A DNA stretch of 64,000 nucleotides, taken from the NCBI GenBank assembly GCA_963580455.1, contig OY756958.1, forward strand, positions 446,501 through 510,500. Reading direction: 5' to 3'. Positions 24,511 to 38,058 of the stretch are shown here, in pieces. The notes under the pieces are model-generated. The model searched no databases, was not told where the DNA came from, and saw only the letters and a list, made by a program, of their open reading frames with translations. Numbering within the stretch: position 1 is the first letter of the stretch; each line of letters begins with the position of its first letter. Source of the stretch: Euonymus europaeus. Taxonomy: Eukaryota > Streptophyta > Magnoliopsida > Celastrales > Celastraceae. The translations under genes and the position numbers were made by a program.

Positions 24511-26449
24511 GCTTGATTTCACACTACTTTTCGAGCTCTACAATCCTAACGTTTCGGATTTTGATTTCAGAACTCGTGGCTTGTAGGTCTCGTTCCACCT
24601 AGTTAGCCGCAAAATGTGGTTTCTTTACGTAAACGGTTTTATGAATATCCGTTGACTCCGAGTTCTGAATTCGGTGATTTTTAGCTTGATTTCACACTAC
24701 TTTTCGAGCTCTACAATCCTCACTTTTCGGATTTTGATTTCAGAACTCGTGGCTAGTAGGTCTCGTTTCACCTAGTTAGCCGCGAAATGTGGTTTCTTTA
24801 CGTAAACGGTTTTATGAATATCCGTTGATTCCGAGTTCTGAATTCGGTGATTTTTAGCTTGATTTCACACTACTTTTCGAGCTCTACAATCCTGGTTTTT
24901 GGATTTTGATTTCAGAACTCGTGGCTTGTAGGTCTCGTTTCACCTAGTTAGCCGCGAAATGTGGTTTCTTTACGTAAACGGTTTTATGAATATCCGTTGA
25001 CTCCGAGTTCTGAATTCGGTGATTTTTAGCTTCATTTCACACTACTTTTCGAGCTCTACAATCCTGGGTTTTCGGATTTCGATTTCAGAACTCGTGGCTA
25101 GTAGGTCTCGTTTCACCTAGTTAGCCGCGAAATGTGGTTTCTTTACGTAAACGGTATTATGAATATCCGTTGACTCCGAGTTCTGAATTCCGTGATTTTT
25201 AGCTTGATTTCAGACTACTTTTCGAGCTCTACAATCCTGGATTTTCAGATTTCGATTTCAGAACTCGTGGCTAGTAGGTCTCGTTTCACCTAGTTAGCCG
25301 CGAAATGTGGTTTCTTTACGTAAACGGTTTTACGAATATCCGTTGACTCCGAGTTCAGAATTCGGTGATTTTTAGCTTGATTTCACACTAATTTTTGAGC
25401 TCTACAATCCTGGGTTTTCGGATTTCGATTTCAGAACTCGTGGCTAGTAGGTCTCGTTTCACCTAGTTAGCCGCGAAATGTGGTTTCTTTACGTAAACGG
25501 TTTTATGAATATCCGTTGATTCCGAGTTCTGAATTCGGTGATTTTTAGCTTGATTTCACACTACTTTTCGAGCTCTACAATCCTGGGTTTTTGGATTTTG
25601 ATTTCAGAACTCGTGGCTTGTAGGTCTCGTTTCACCTAGTTAGCCGCGAAATGTGGTTTCTTTACGTAAACGGTTTTATGAATATCCGTTGACTCCGAGT
25701 TCTGAATTCGGTGATTTTTAGCTTCATTTCACACTACTTTTCGAGCTCTACAATCCTGGGTTTTCGGATTTCGATTTCAGAACTCGTGGCTAGTAGGCCT
25801 CGTTTCACCTAGTTAGCCGCGAAACGTGGTTTCTTTACGTAAACGGTTTTATGAATATCCGTTGACTCTGGGTTCTGAATTCGGTGATTTTTAGCTTGAT
25901 TTCACACTACTTTTCGAGCTCTACAATCCTGGCTTTTCGGATTTCGATTTCAGAACTCGTGGCTAGTAGGTCTCGTTTCACCTAGTTAGCCGCGAAATGT
26001 GGTTTCTTTACGTAAACGGTTTTATGAATATCCATTGACTCCGAGTTCTGAATTCGGTGATTTTTAGCTTTATTTCACACTACATTTCGAGCTCTACGAT
26101 CCTGGCGTTTCGGATTTTTATTTCAGAACTCGTGGCTAGTTGGTCTCGTTTCACCTAGTTAGCCGCGAAATGTGGTTTCTTTACGTAAACGGTTTTATGA
26201 ATATCCGTTGACTCCGAGTTCTGAATTCGGTAATTTTTAGCTTGATTTCACACTACTTTTCAAGCTCTACGATTATGGAGTTTCGGATTTTGATTTCAGA
26301 ACTCGTGGCTAGTTGGTCTCGTTTCACCTAGTTAGCCGCAAAATGTGGTTTCTTTACGTAAACGGTTTTATGAATATCCGTTGACTCCGAGTTCTGAATT
26401 CGGTGATTTTTAGCTTGATTTCACACTACTTTTCGAGCTCTACAATCCT
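23356..26449 (+). repeat. First copy of a 3286-bp (19-monomer) duplication
   Basis: About 3.1 kb that recurs at 26642-29735. Shared private variants include the AACTCCTGG head, GAATTAGG, GACTGCGAG, AACGTTTCGG, the CCTGGTTTTTGG 1-bp deletion, GGTATTATG with GAATTCCGTG, TTTACGAAT with TTCAGAATTC, GACTCTGGG, and a TACATTT tail with GGATTTTTATTTC. Its period is 19 x 173 minus 1, the missing base being the shared deletion. Differences are scattered single bases, for example CAGACTAC here against CACACTAC in the second copy. Confidence 0.9.
24888..24903 (+). other. 1-bp deletion, first of a duplicated pair
   Basis: The junction reads CCTGGTTTTTGG instead of CCTGGGTTTTTGG. The same deletion recurs 3286 bp downstream at about 28177-28188, so it predates the 19-monomer duplication and gives it a relative age. 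Confidence 0.85.
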
Positions 26450-26468
26450 CGCTTTTCGGATTTCGATT

Positions 26469-26641
26469 TCAGAACTCGTGGCTAGTAGGTGTCCTTTCAC
26501 CTAGTTAGCCGCGAAATGTGGTTTCTTTACGTAAACGGTTTTATGAATATCCGTTGACTCCGAGTTCTGAATTCGGTGATTTTTAGCTTGATTTCACACT
26601 ACTTTTCGAGCTCTACAATCCTCGCTTTTCGGATTTCGATT
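26469..26641 (+). repeat. Single monomer between the two 3286-bp copies
   Basis: This monomer carries AGGTGTCCTTTCACC and a CGCTTTTCGG tail. The next one, which opens the second copy, starts with the same AGGTGTCC head. It marks the exchange point: the last monomer of copy one (26296-26468) also ends in CGCTTTTCGG, so the joint lies in or near that shared tail. Confidence 0.7.
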
Positions 26642-29600
26642 TCAGAACTCGTGGCTAGTAGGTGTCCTTTCACCTAGTTAGCCGCGAAATGTGGTTTCTT
26701 TACGTAAACGGTTTTATGAATATCCGTTGACTCCGAGTTCTGAATTCGGTGATTTTTAGCTTCATTTCACACTACTTTTCGAGCTCTACAATCCTGGGTT
26801 TTCGGATTTCGATTTCAGAACTCGTGGCTAGTAGGCCTCGTTTCACCTAGTTAGCCGCGAAATGTGGTTTCTTTACGTAAACGGTTTTATGAATGTCCGT
26901 TGACTCCGAGTTCTGAATTCGGTGATTTTTAGCTTCATTTCACACTACTTTTTGAGCTCTACAATCCTGGGTTTTCGGATTTCGATTTCAGAACTCGTGG
27001 GTAGTAGGCCTCGTTTCACCTAGTTAGCCGCGAATTGTGGTTTCTTTACGTAAACGGTTTTATGAATGTCCGTTGACTCCGAGTTCTGAATTCGGTAATT
27101 TTTAGCTTGATTTCACACTATTTTTCGAGCTCTACAATCCTGGGTTTTCGGATTTCGATTTCAGAACTCCTGGCTAGTAGGTCTCGTTTCACCTAGTTTG
27201 CCGCGAAATGTGGTTTCTTTACGTAAACGGTTTTATGAATATCCGTTGACTCCGAGTTCTGAATTCGGTGATTTTTAGCTTGATTTCACACTACTTTTCG
27301 AGCTCTACAATCTTCGATTTTCGGATTTCAATTTCGGAACTCGTGGCTAGTTGGTCTCGTTTCACCTAGTTAGCCGCGAAATGTGGTTTCTTTACGTAAA
27401 CGGTTTTATGAATATCCGTTGACTCCGAGTTCTGAATTAGGTGATTTTTAGCTTGATTTCACACTACTTTTCGAGCTCTACGATCCTGGAGTTTCGGATT
27501 TTGATTTCAGAACTCGTGGCTAGTTGGTCTCGTTTCACCTAGTTAGCCGCGAAATGTGGTTTCTTTACGTAAACGGTTTTATGAATATCCGTTGACTGCG
27601 AGTTCTGAATTCGGTTATTTTTAGCTTGATTTCACACTACTTTTCGAGTTCTACAATCCTCGCTTTTCGGATTTCGATTTCAGAACTCGTGGCTAGTAGG
27701 TCTCGTTTCACCTAGTTAGCCGCGAAATGTGGTTTCTTTACGTAAACGGTTTTATGAATATCCGTTGACTCCGAGTTCTGAATTCGGTGATTTTTAGCTT
27801 GATTTCACACTACTTTTCGAGCTCTACAATCCTAACGTTTCGGATTTTGATTTCAGAACTCGTGGCTTGTAGGTCTCGTTCCACCTAGTTAGCCGCAAAA
27901 TGTGGTTTCTTTACGTAAACGGTTTTATGAATATCCGTTGACTCCGAGTTCTGAATTCGGTGATTTTTAGCTTGATTTCACACTACTTTTCGAGCTCTAC
28001 AATCCTCACTTTTCGGATTTCGATTTCAGAACTCGTGGCTAGTAGGTCTCGTTTCACCTAGTTAGCCGCGAAATGTGGTTTCTTTACGTAAACGGTTTTA
28101 TGAATATCCGTTGATTCCGAGTTCTGAATTCGGTGATTTTTAGCTTGATTTCACACTACTTTTCGAGCTCTACAATCCTGGTTTTTGGATTTTGATTTCA
28201 GAACTCGTGGCTTGTAGGTCTCGTTTCACTTAGTTAGCCGCGAAATGTGGTTTCTTTACGTAAACGGTTTTATGAATATCCGTTGACTCCGAGTTCTGAA
28301 TTCGGTGATTTTTAGCTTCATTTCACACTACTTTTCGAGCTCTACAATCCTGGGTTTTCGGATTTCGATTTCAGAACTCGTGGCTAGTAGGTCTCGTTTC
28401 ACCTAGTTAGCCGCGAAATGTGGTTTCTTTACGTAAACGGTATTATGAATATCCGTTGACTCCGAGTTCTGAATTCCGTGATTTTTAGCTTGATTTCACA
28501 CTACTTTTCGAGCTCTACAATCCTGGATTTTCAGATTTCGATTTCAGAACTCGTGGCTAGTAGGTCTCGTTTCACCTAGTTAGCCGCGAAATGTGGTTTC
28601 TTTACGTAAACGGTTTTACGAATATCCGTTGACTCCGAGTTCAGAATTCGGTGATTTTTAGCTTGATTTCACACTAATTTTTGAGCTCTACAATCCTGGG
28701 TTTTCGGATTTCGATTTCAGAACTCGTGGCTAGTAGGTCTCGTTTCACCTAGTTAGCCGCGAAATGTGGTTTCTTTACGTAAACGGTTTTATGAATATCC
28801 GTTGATTCCGAGTTCTGAATTCGGTGATTTTTAGCTTGATTTCACACTACTTTTCGAGCTCTACAATCCTGGGTTTTTGGATTTTGATTTCAGAACTCGT
28901 GGCTTGTAGGTCTCGTTTCACCTAGTTAGCCGCGAAATGTGGTTTCTTTACGTAAACGGTTTTATGAATATCCGTTGACTCCGAGTTCTGAATTCGGTGA
29001 TTTTTAGCTTCATTTCACACTACTTTTCGAGCTCTACAATCCTGGGTTTTCGGATTTCGATTTCAGAACTCGTGGCTAGTAGGCCTCGTTTCACCTAGTT
29101 AGCCGCGAAACGTGGTTTCTTTACGTAAACGGTTTTATGAATATCCGTTGACTCTGGGTTCTGAATTCGGTGATTTTTAGCTTGATTTCACACTACTTTT
29201 CGAGCTCTACAATCCTGGCTTTTCGGATTTCGATTTCAGAACTCGTGGCTAGTAGGTCTCGTTTCACCTAGTTAGCCGCGAAATGTGGTTTCTTTACGTA
29301 AACGGTTTTATGAATATCCATTGACTCCGAGTTCTGAATTCGGTGATTTTTAGCTTTATTTCACACTACATTTTGAGCTCTACGATCCTGGCGTTTCGGA
29401 TTTTTATTTCAGAACTCGTGGCTAGTTGGTCTCGTTTCACCTAGTTAGCCGCGAAATGTGGTTTCTTTACGTAAACGGTTTTATGAATATCCGTTGACTC
29501 CGAGTTCTGAATTCGGTAATTTTTAGCTTGATTTCACACTACTTTTCAAGCTCTACGATTATGGAGTTTCGGATTTTGATTTCAGAACTCGTGGCTAGTT

Positions 29601-29735
29601 GGTCTCGTTTCACCTAGTTAGCCGCAAAATGTGGTTTCTTTACGTAAACGGTTTTATGAATATCCGTTGACTCCGAGTTCTGAATTCGGTGATTTTTAGC
29701 TTGATTTCACACTACTTTTCGAGCTCTACAATCCT
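26642..29735 (+). repeat. Second copy of the 3286-bp duplication
   Basis: Repeats 23356-26449 monomer by monomer with the same private variants, including the 1-bp deletion. It ends where the GCAAAATG monomer takes a GGATTTTCGG tail (about 29735) instead of the CGCTTTTCGG of copy one (about 26449). Small differences include CTTAGTT for CTAGTT near 28230 and TACATTTTGAG for TACATTTCGAG near 29368. Confidence 0.9.
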
Positions 29736-32700
29736 GGATTTTCGGATTTCGATTTCAGAACTCGTGGCTAGTAGGTCTCGTTTCACCTATTTAGCCGCGA
29801 AATGTGGTTTCTTTACGTAAACGGTTTTATGAATATCCATTGACTCCGAGTTCTGAATTCGGTGATTTTTAGCTTGATTTCACACTACTTTTCGAGCTCT
29901 ACAATCCTGGATTTTCGGATTTTGATTTCGGAACTCGTGGCTAGTAGGTCTCGTTTCACCTAGTTAGCCGCGAAATGTGGTTTCTTTACGTAAACGGTTT
30001 TATGAATATCCGTTGACTCCGAGTTCTGAATTCGGTGATTTTTAGCTTGATTTCACACTAATTTTCGAGCTCTACGATCCTTGCATTTCGGATTTTGATT
30101 TCAGAACTCGTGGCTAGTTGGTCTCGTTTCACCTAGTTAGCCGCGAAATGTGGTTTCTTTACGTAAACGGTTTTATAAATGTCCGTTGACTCCGAGTTCT
30201 GAATTCGGTGATTTTTAGCTTGATTTCACACTAGTTTTCGAGCTCTACAATCCTGGTTTTTCGGATTTCGATTTCAGAACTCGTGACTAGTAGGTCTCGT
30301 TTCACCTAGTTTGCCGCGAAATGTGGTTTCTTTACGTAAACGGTTTTATGAATATCCATTGACTCCGAGTTCTGAATTCGGTGATTGTTAGCTTTATTTC
30401 ACACTACTTTTCGAGCTCTACGATCCTGGCGTTTCGGATTTTTATTTCAGAACTCGTGGTTAGTTGGTCTCGTTTCACCTAGTTAGCCGCGAAATGTGGT
30501 TTCTTTACGTAAACGGTTTTATGAATATCCGTTGACTCCAAGTTCTGAATTCGGTAATTTTTAGCTTGATTTCACACTACTTTTCAAGCTCTACGATTAT
30601 GGAGTTTCGGATTTTGATTTCAGAACTCGTGGCTAGTTGGTCTCGTTTCACCTAGTTAGCCGCGAAATGTGGTTTCTTTACGTAAACGGTTTTATGAATA
30701 TCCGTTGACTCCGAGTTCTGAATTCGGTGATTTTTAGCTTGATTTCACACTACTTTTCGAGCTCTACAATCCTGGATTTTCGGATTTCGATTTCAGAACT
30801 CGTGGCTAGTAGGTCTCGTTTCACCTATTTAGCCGCGAAATGTGGTTTCTTTACGTAAACGGTTTTATGAATATCCGTTGACTCCGAGTTCTGAATTCGG
30901 TGATTTTTAGCTTGATTTCACACTACTTTTCGAGCTCTACAATCCTGGATTTTCGGATTTCGATTTCAGAACTCGTGGCTAGTAGGTCTCGTTTCACCTA
31001 GTTAGCCGCGAAATGTGGTTTCTTTACGTAAACGGTTTTATGAATATCCGTTGACTCCGAGTTCTGAATTCGGTGATTTTTAGCTTGATTTCACACTAAT
31101 TTTCGAGCTCTACGATCCTTGCATTTCGGATTTTGATTTCAGAACTCGTGGCTAGTTGGTCTCGTTTCACCTAGTTAGCCGCGAAATGTGGTTTCTTTAC
31201 GTAAACGGTTTTATGAATGTCCATTGACTCCGAGTTCTGAATTCGGTGATTTTTAGCTTGATTTCACACTACTTTTCGAGCTCTACAATCCTGGCTTTTC
31301 GGATTTTGATTTCAGAACTCGTGGATAGTTGGTCTCGTTTCAACTAGTTAGCCGCGAAATGTGGTTTCTTTACGTAAACGGTTTTATGAATATCCGTTGA
31401 CTCCGAGTTCTGAATTCTGTGATTTTTAGCTTGATTTCACACTACTTTTCGAGCTCTACCATCCTGGGTTTTCGGATTTCGATTTCAGAACTCGTGGCTA
31501 GTAGGTCTCGTTTCACCTAGTTAGCCGCGAAATGTGGTTTCTTTTCGTAAACGGTTTTATGAATATTCGTTGACTCCGAGTTCTGAATTCGGTGATTTTT
31601 AGCTTGATTTCACACTACTTTTCGAGCTCTACAATCCTGGGTTTTCGGATTTCGATTTCAGAACTCGTGGCTAGTAGGTCTCGTTTCACCTAGTTAGCCG
31701 CGAAATGTGGTTTCTTTACGTAAACGGTTTTATGAATATTGGTTGACTCCGAGTTCTGAATTCGGTGATTTTTAGCTTTATTTCACACTACTTTTCGAGC
31801 TCTACGATCCTGGCATTTCGGATTTTGATTTCAGAACTCGTGGCTAGTTGGTCTCGTTTCACCTAGTTAGCCGCGAAATGTGGTTTCTTTACGTAAACGG
31901 TTTTATGAATATCCGTTGACTCCGAGTTCTGAATTCGGTAATTTTTAGCTTGATTTCACACTACTTTTCAAGCTCTACGATTATGGAGTTTCGGATTTTG
32001 ATTTCAGAACTCGTGGCTAGTTGGTCTCGTTTCACCTAGTTAGCCGCGAAATGTGGTTTCTTTACGTAAACGGTTTTATGAATATCCGTTGACTCTGGGT
32101 TCTGAATTCGGTGATTTTTAGCTTGATTTCACACTACTTTTCGAGCTCTACAATCCTGGGTTTTCGGATTTCGATTTCAGAACTCGTGACTAGTAGGTCT
32201 CGTTTCACCTAGTTTGCCGCGAAATGTGGTTTCTTTACGTAAACGGTTTTATGAATATCCGTTGACTCCGAGTTCTGAATTCGGTGATTTTTAGCTTGAT
32301 TTCACACTACTTTTCGAGCTCTACAATCCTGGGTTTTCGGATTTCGATTTCAGAACTCGTGGCTAGTAGGTCTCGTTTCACCTAGTTAGCCGCGAAATGT
32401 GGTTTCTTTACGTAAACGGTTTTATGAATATCCGTTGACTCCGAGTTCTGAATTCGGTGATTTTTTGCTTTATTTCACACTACTTTTCGAGCTCTACGAT
32501 CCTGGCATTTCGGATTTTGATTTCAGAACTCGTGGCTAGTTGGTCTCGTTTCACCTAGTTAGCCGCAAAATGTGGTTTCTTTACGTAAACGGTTTTATGA
32601 ATATCCGTTGACTCCGAGTTCTGAATTCGGTAATTTTTAGCTTGATTTCACACTACTTTTCAAGCTCTACGATTATGGAGTTTTGGATTTTGATTTCAGA

Positions 32701-34749
32701 ACCCGTGGCTAGTTGGTCTCGTTTCACCTAGTTAGCCGCGAAATGTTGTTTCTTTACGTAAACGGTTTTATGAATATCGGTTGACTTCGAGTTCTGAATT
32801 CGGTGATTTTTAGCTTGATTTCACACTACTTTTCGAGCTCTACAATCCTGGCTTTTCGGATTTCGATTTCAGAACTCGTGGCTAGTTGGCCTCGTTTCAC
32901 CTAGTTAGCCGTGAAATGTGGTTTCTTTACGTAAACGGTTTTATGAATATCCATTGACTCCGAGTTCTGAATTCGGTGATTTTTAGCTTGATTTCACACT
33001 ACTTTTCGAGCTCTACAATCTTGGCGTTTCGGATTTTGATTTCAGAACTCGTGGCTAGTAGGTCTCGTTTCACCTATTTAGCCGCGAAATGTGGTTTCTT
33101 TACGTAAACGGTTTTATGAATATCCGTTGACTCCGAGTTCTGAATTCGGTGATTTTTAGCTTGATTTCACACTACTTTTCGAGCTCTACAATCCTGGGTT
33201 TTCGGATTTCGATTTCAGAACTCGTGGCTAGTAGGTCTCGTTTCACCTATTTAGCCGCGAAATGTGGTTTCTTTACGTAAACGGTTTTATGAATATCCAT
33301 TGACTCCGAGTTCTGAATTCGGTGATTTTTAGCTTGATTTCACACTACTTTTCGAGCTCTACAATCCTGGATTTTCGGATTTTGATTTCAGAACTCGTGG
33401 CTAGTAGGTCTCGTTTCACCTAGTTAGCCGCGAAATGTGGTTTCTTTACGTAAACGGTTTTATGAATATCCGCCGACTCCGAGTTCTGAATTCGGTGATT
33501 TTTAGCTTGATTTCACACTAATTTTTGAGCTCTACGATCCTTGCATTTCGGATTTTGATTTCAGAACTCGTGGCTAGTTGGTCTCGTTTCACCTAGTTAG
33601 CCGCGAAATGTGGTTTCTTTACGTAAACGGTTTTATGAATGTCCATTGACTCCGAGTTCTGAATTCGGTGATTTTTAGCTTGATTTCACACTACTTTTCG
33701 AGCTCTACAATCCTGGGTTTTCGGATTTTGATTTCAGAACTCGTGACTAGTAGGTCTCGTTTCACCTAGTTTGCCGCGAAATGTGGTTTCTTTACGTAAA
33801 CGGTTTTATGAATATCCGTTGACTCCGAGTTCTGAATTCGGTGATTTTTCGCTTGATTTCACACTACTTTTCGAGCTCTACAATCCTGGGTTTTCGGATT
33901 TCGATTTCAGAACTCGTGGCTAGTAGGTCTCGTTTCACCTAGTTAGCCGCGAAATGTGGTTTCTTTACGTAAACGGTTTTATGAATATCGGTTGACTCCG
34001 AGTTCTGAATTCGGTGATTTTTAGCTTTATTTCACACTACTTTTCGAGCTCTACGATCCTGGCATTTCGGATTTTGATTTCAGAACTCGTGGCTAGTTGG
34101 TCTCGTTTCATCTAGTTAGCCGCGAAATGTGGTTTCTTTACGTAAACGGTTTTATGAATATCCGTTGACTCCGAGTTCTGAATTCGGTAATTTTTAGCTT
34201 GATTTCACACTACTTTTCAAGCTCTACGATTATGGAGTTTCGGATTTTGATTTCAGAACTCGTGGCTAGTTGGTCTCGTTTCACCTAGTTAGCCTCGAAA
34301 TGTGGTTTCTTTACGTAAACGGTTTTATGAATATCCGTTGACTCTGGGTTCTGAATTCGGTGATTTTTAGCTTGATTTCACACTACTTTTCGAGCTCTAC
34401 AATCCTGGGTTTTCGGATTTTGATTTCAGAACTCGTGACTAGTAGGTCTCGTTTCACCTAGTTTGCCGCGAAATGTGGTTTCTTTACGTAAACGGTTTTA
34501 TGAATATCTGTTGACTCCGAGTTCTGAATTCGGTGATTTTTAGCTTGATTTCACACTACTTTTCGAGCTCTACAATCATGGGTTTTCGGATTTCGATTTC
34601 AGAACTCGTGGCTAGTAGGTCTCGTTTCACCTAGTTAGCCGCGAAATGTGGTTTCTTTACGTAAACGGTTTTATGAATATTCGTTGACTCCGAGTTCTGA
34701 ATTCGGTGATTTTTAGCTTGATTTCACACTACTTTTCGAGCTCTACAAT
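29736..34749 (+). repeat. Mosaic block with a GATTATGG marker
   Basis: About 29 monomers of recurring types in changing order: ACCTATTT heads with ATCCATTGAC; CACTAATTTT with GATCCTTGCATTTC; GAATGTCC; GTGACTAG with GTTTGCCG; GCTTTATTTC with GATCCTGGCATTTC; and GGTAATTTTT with TTTCAAGCTCTACGATTATGG. The last lies at 29557, 30595, 31979, 32671 and 34228, at spacings of 6, 8, 4 and 9 monomers. Pieces of 4 to 9 monomers are therefore repeated, but no single unit repeats cleanly. Confidence 0.75.
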
Positions 34750-37330
34750 CCTGGATTTTCGGATTTTGATTTCAGAACTCGTGGCTAGTAGGTCTCGTTT
34801 CACCTATTTAGCCGCGAAATGTGGTTTCTTTACGTAAACGGTTTTATGAATATCCATTGACTCCAAGTTCTGAATTCGGTGATTTTTAGCTTGATTTCAC
34901 ACTACTTTTCGAGCTCTACAATCCTGGACTTTCGGATTTCGATTTCAGAACTCGTGGCTAGTAGGTCTCGTTTCACCTAGTTAGCCGCGAAATGTGGTTT
35001 CTTTACCTAAACGGTTTTATGAATATCCGTTGACTCCGAGTTCTGAATTCGGTGATTTTTAGCTTGATTTCACACCACTTTTTGAGCTCTACGATCCTGG
35101 CATTTCTGATTTTGATTTCAGAACTCGTGGCTAGTAGGTCTCGTTTCACCTATTTAGCCGCGAAATGTGGTTTCTTTACGTAAACGGTTTTATTAATATC
35201 CATTGACTCCGAGTTCTGAATTCGGTGATTTTTAGCTTGATTTCACACTACTTTTCGAGCTCTACAATCCTGGATTTTCGGATTTCGATTTCAGAACTCG
35301 TGGCTAGTAGGTCTCGTTTCACCTAGTTAGCCGCGAAATGTGGTTTCTTTACGTAAACGGTTTTATGAATATCCGTTGACTCCGAGTTCTGAATTCGGTG
35401 ATTTTTAGCTTGATTTCACACCACTTTTTGAGCTCTACGATCCTGGCATTTCTGATTTTGATTTCAGAACTCGTGGCTAGTTGGTCTCGTTTCACCTAGT
35501 TAGCCGCGAAATGTAGTTTCTTTACGTAAACGGTTTTATGAATATCCGTTGACTCCGAGTTCTGAATTCGGTGATTTTTAACTTGATTTCACACTACTTT
35601 TCGAGCTCTAAAATCCTTTATTTTCGGATTTCGATTTCAGAACTCGTGGCTAGTAGGTCTCGTTTCACCTAGTTAGCCGCGAAATGTGGTTTCTTTACGT
35701 AAACGGTTTTATGAATATCCATTGACTCGGAGTTCTGAATTCGGTGATTTTTAGCTTGATTTCACACTACTTTTCGAGCTCTACAATCCTGAGTTTTCGG
35801 ATTTTGATTTCAGAACTCGTGGCTAGTAGGTCTCGTTTCACCTAGTTAGCCGCGAAATGTGGTTTCTTTACGTAAACGGTTTTATGAATATCCGTTGACT
35901 CCGAGTTCTGAATTCGGTGATTTTTAGCTTGATTTCACACTACTTTTCGAGCTCTACAATCCTGGATTTTCGGATTTCGATTTCAGAACTCGTGGCTAGT
36001 AGGTCTCGTTTCACCTAGTTAGCCGTGAAATGTGGTTTCTCTACGTAAACGGTTTTATGAATATCCATTGACTCCGAGTTCTGAATTCGGTGATTTTTAG
36101 CTTGATTTCACACTACTTTTTGAGCTCTACAATCCTGGATTTTCGGATTTTGATTTCAGAACTCGTGGCTAGTAGGTCTCGTTTCACCTATTTAGCCGCG
36201 AAATGTGGTTTCTTTACGTAAACGGTTTTATGAATATCCATTGACTCCGAGTTCTGAATTCGGTGATTTTTAGCTTGATTTCACACTACTTTTCGAGCTC
36301 TACAATCCTGGACTTTCGGATTTCGATTTCAGAACTCGTGGCTAGTAGGTCTCGTTTCACCTAGTTAGCCGCGAAATGTGGTTTCTTTACCTAAACGGTT
36401 TTATGAATATCCGTTGACTCCGAGTTCTGAATTCGGTGATTTTTAGCTTGATTTCACACCACTTTTTGAGCTCTACGATCCTGGCATTTCTGATTTTGAT
36501 TTCTGAACTCGTGGCTAGTAGGTCTCGTTTCACCTATTTAGCCGCGAAATGTGGTTTCTTTACGTAAACGGTTTTATTAATATCCATTGACTCCGAGTTC
36601 TGAATTCGGTGATTTTTAGCTTGATTTCACACTACTTTTCGAGCTCTACAATCCTGGATTTTCGGATTTCGATTTCAGAACTCGTGGCTAGTAGGTCTCG
36701 TTTCACCTAGTTAGCCGCGAAATGTGGTTTCTTTACGTAAACGGTTTTATGAATATCCGTTGACTCCGAGTTCTGAATTCGGTGATTTTTAGCTTGATTT
36801 CACACCACTTTTTGAGCTCTACGATCCTGGCATTTCTGATTTTGATTTCAGAACTCGTGGCTAGTTGGTCTCGTTTCACCTAGTTAGCCGCGAAATGTAG
36901 TTTCTTTACGTAAACGGTTTTATGAATATCCGTTGACTCCGAGTTCTGAATTCGGTGATTTTTAACTTGATTTCACACTACTTTTCGAGCTCTAAAATCC
37001 TTTATTTTCGGATTTCGATTTCAGAACTCGTGGCTAGTAGGTCTCGTTTCACCTAGTTAGCCGCGAAATGTGGTTTCTTTACGTAAACGGTTTTATGAAT
37101 ATCCATTGACTCGGAGTTCTGAATTCGGTGATTTTTAGCTTGATTTCACACTACTTTTCGAGCTCTACAATCCTGAGTTTTCGGATTTTGATTTCAGAAC
37201 TCGTGGCTAGTAGGTCTCGTTTCACCTAGTTAGCCGCGAAATGTGGTTTCTTTACGTAAACGGTTTTATGAATATCCGTTGACTCCGAGTTCTGAATTCG
37301 GTGATTTTTAGCTTGATTTCACACTAATTT
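34750..37330 (+). repeat. 8-monomer (1384 bp) tandem duplication
   Basis: Copy one is about 34750-36133 and copy two about 36134-37330. Shared order: GGATTTTCGG; ACCTATTT with ATCCATTG and GGACTTTCGG (34926 and 36310, 1384 apart); CCTAAACGG with CACCACTTTTTGAGC and CATTTCTGAT; ACCTATTT with TATTAAT; CACCACTTTTT again; ATGTAGTTT with TTTTTAACTTG and CTAAAATCCTTTATTTTCGG; and GACTCGGAG with CCTGAGTTTTCGG. Copy two passes into the CTTAGG family near 37330. Relatives of this set recur near 45950-46340, 49770-50155, 52890-53275, 58420-58805 and 61890-62275. Confidence 0.9.
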
Positions 37331-37539
37331 TCGAGCTCTACAATCTTAGGTTTTCGGATTTCGATTTCAGAACTCGTGGCTAGTAGGTCTCGTTTCACCT
37401 AGTTAGCCGCGAAATATGGTTTCTTTACGTAAACGGTTTTATGAATATCCGTTGACTCCGAGTTCTGAATTCGGTGATTTTTAGCTTGATTTCACACTAC
37501 TTTTCGAGCTCTACAATCTTGGCGTTTCGGATTTTGATT

Positions 37540-37712
37540 TCAGAACTCGTGGCTAGTAGGTCTCGTTTCACCTAGTTAGCCGCGAAATGTGGTTTCTTTA
37601 CGTAAACGGTTTTATGAATATCCGTTGACTCCGAGTTCTGAATTCGGAGATTTTTAGCTTGATTACATACTACTTTTCGAGCTCTACAATCTTGGAGTTT
37701 CGGATATTGATT
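37540..37712 (+). repeat. Marker monomer c (GATTACATAC...CTTGGAG...GATATTG)
   Basis: First of ten copies of a distinctive monomer. Its CTTGGAG lies at 37691, 38902, 41324, 46859, 48243, 50665, 53779, 54990, 59315 and 62775. Spacings are 7, 14, 32, 8, 14, 18, 7, 25 and 20 monomers, all whole multiples of 173 once the 1-bp deletion at 46.16 kb is allowed for. It is absent left of 37.5 kb and so tags the right-hand HOR family. Confidence 0.92.
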
Positions 37713-38058
37713 TCAGAACTCGTGGCTAGTAGGTCTCGTTTCACCTAGTTAGCCGCGAAATGTGGTTTCTTTACGTAAACGGTTTTATGAATATCCGTTG
37801 ACTCCGAGTTCTGAATTCGGTGATTTTTAGCTTGATTTCACACAAATTTTCGAGCTCTACAATCTTAGGTTTTCGGATTTCGATTTCAGAACTCGTGGCT
37901 AGTAGGTCTCGTTTCACCTAGTTAGCCGCGAAATGTGGTTTCTTTACGTAAACGGTTTTATGAATATCCGTTGACTCCGAGTTCTGAATTCGGTGATTTT
38001 TAGCTTGATTTCACACTAATTTTCGAGCTCTACAATCCTGGGTTTTCGGATTTCGATT

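Noticed and set aside
23356..29735. Assembly duplication artefact as the explanation of the large repeats
   Set aside because: Copies differ by scattered substitutions and have different ends, which favours real duplications. Without reads I cannot exclude local collapse or expansion, so copy numbers should be treated with care.
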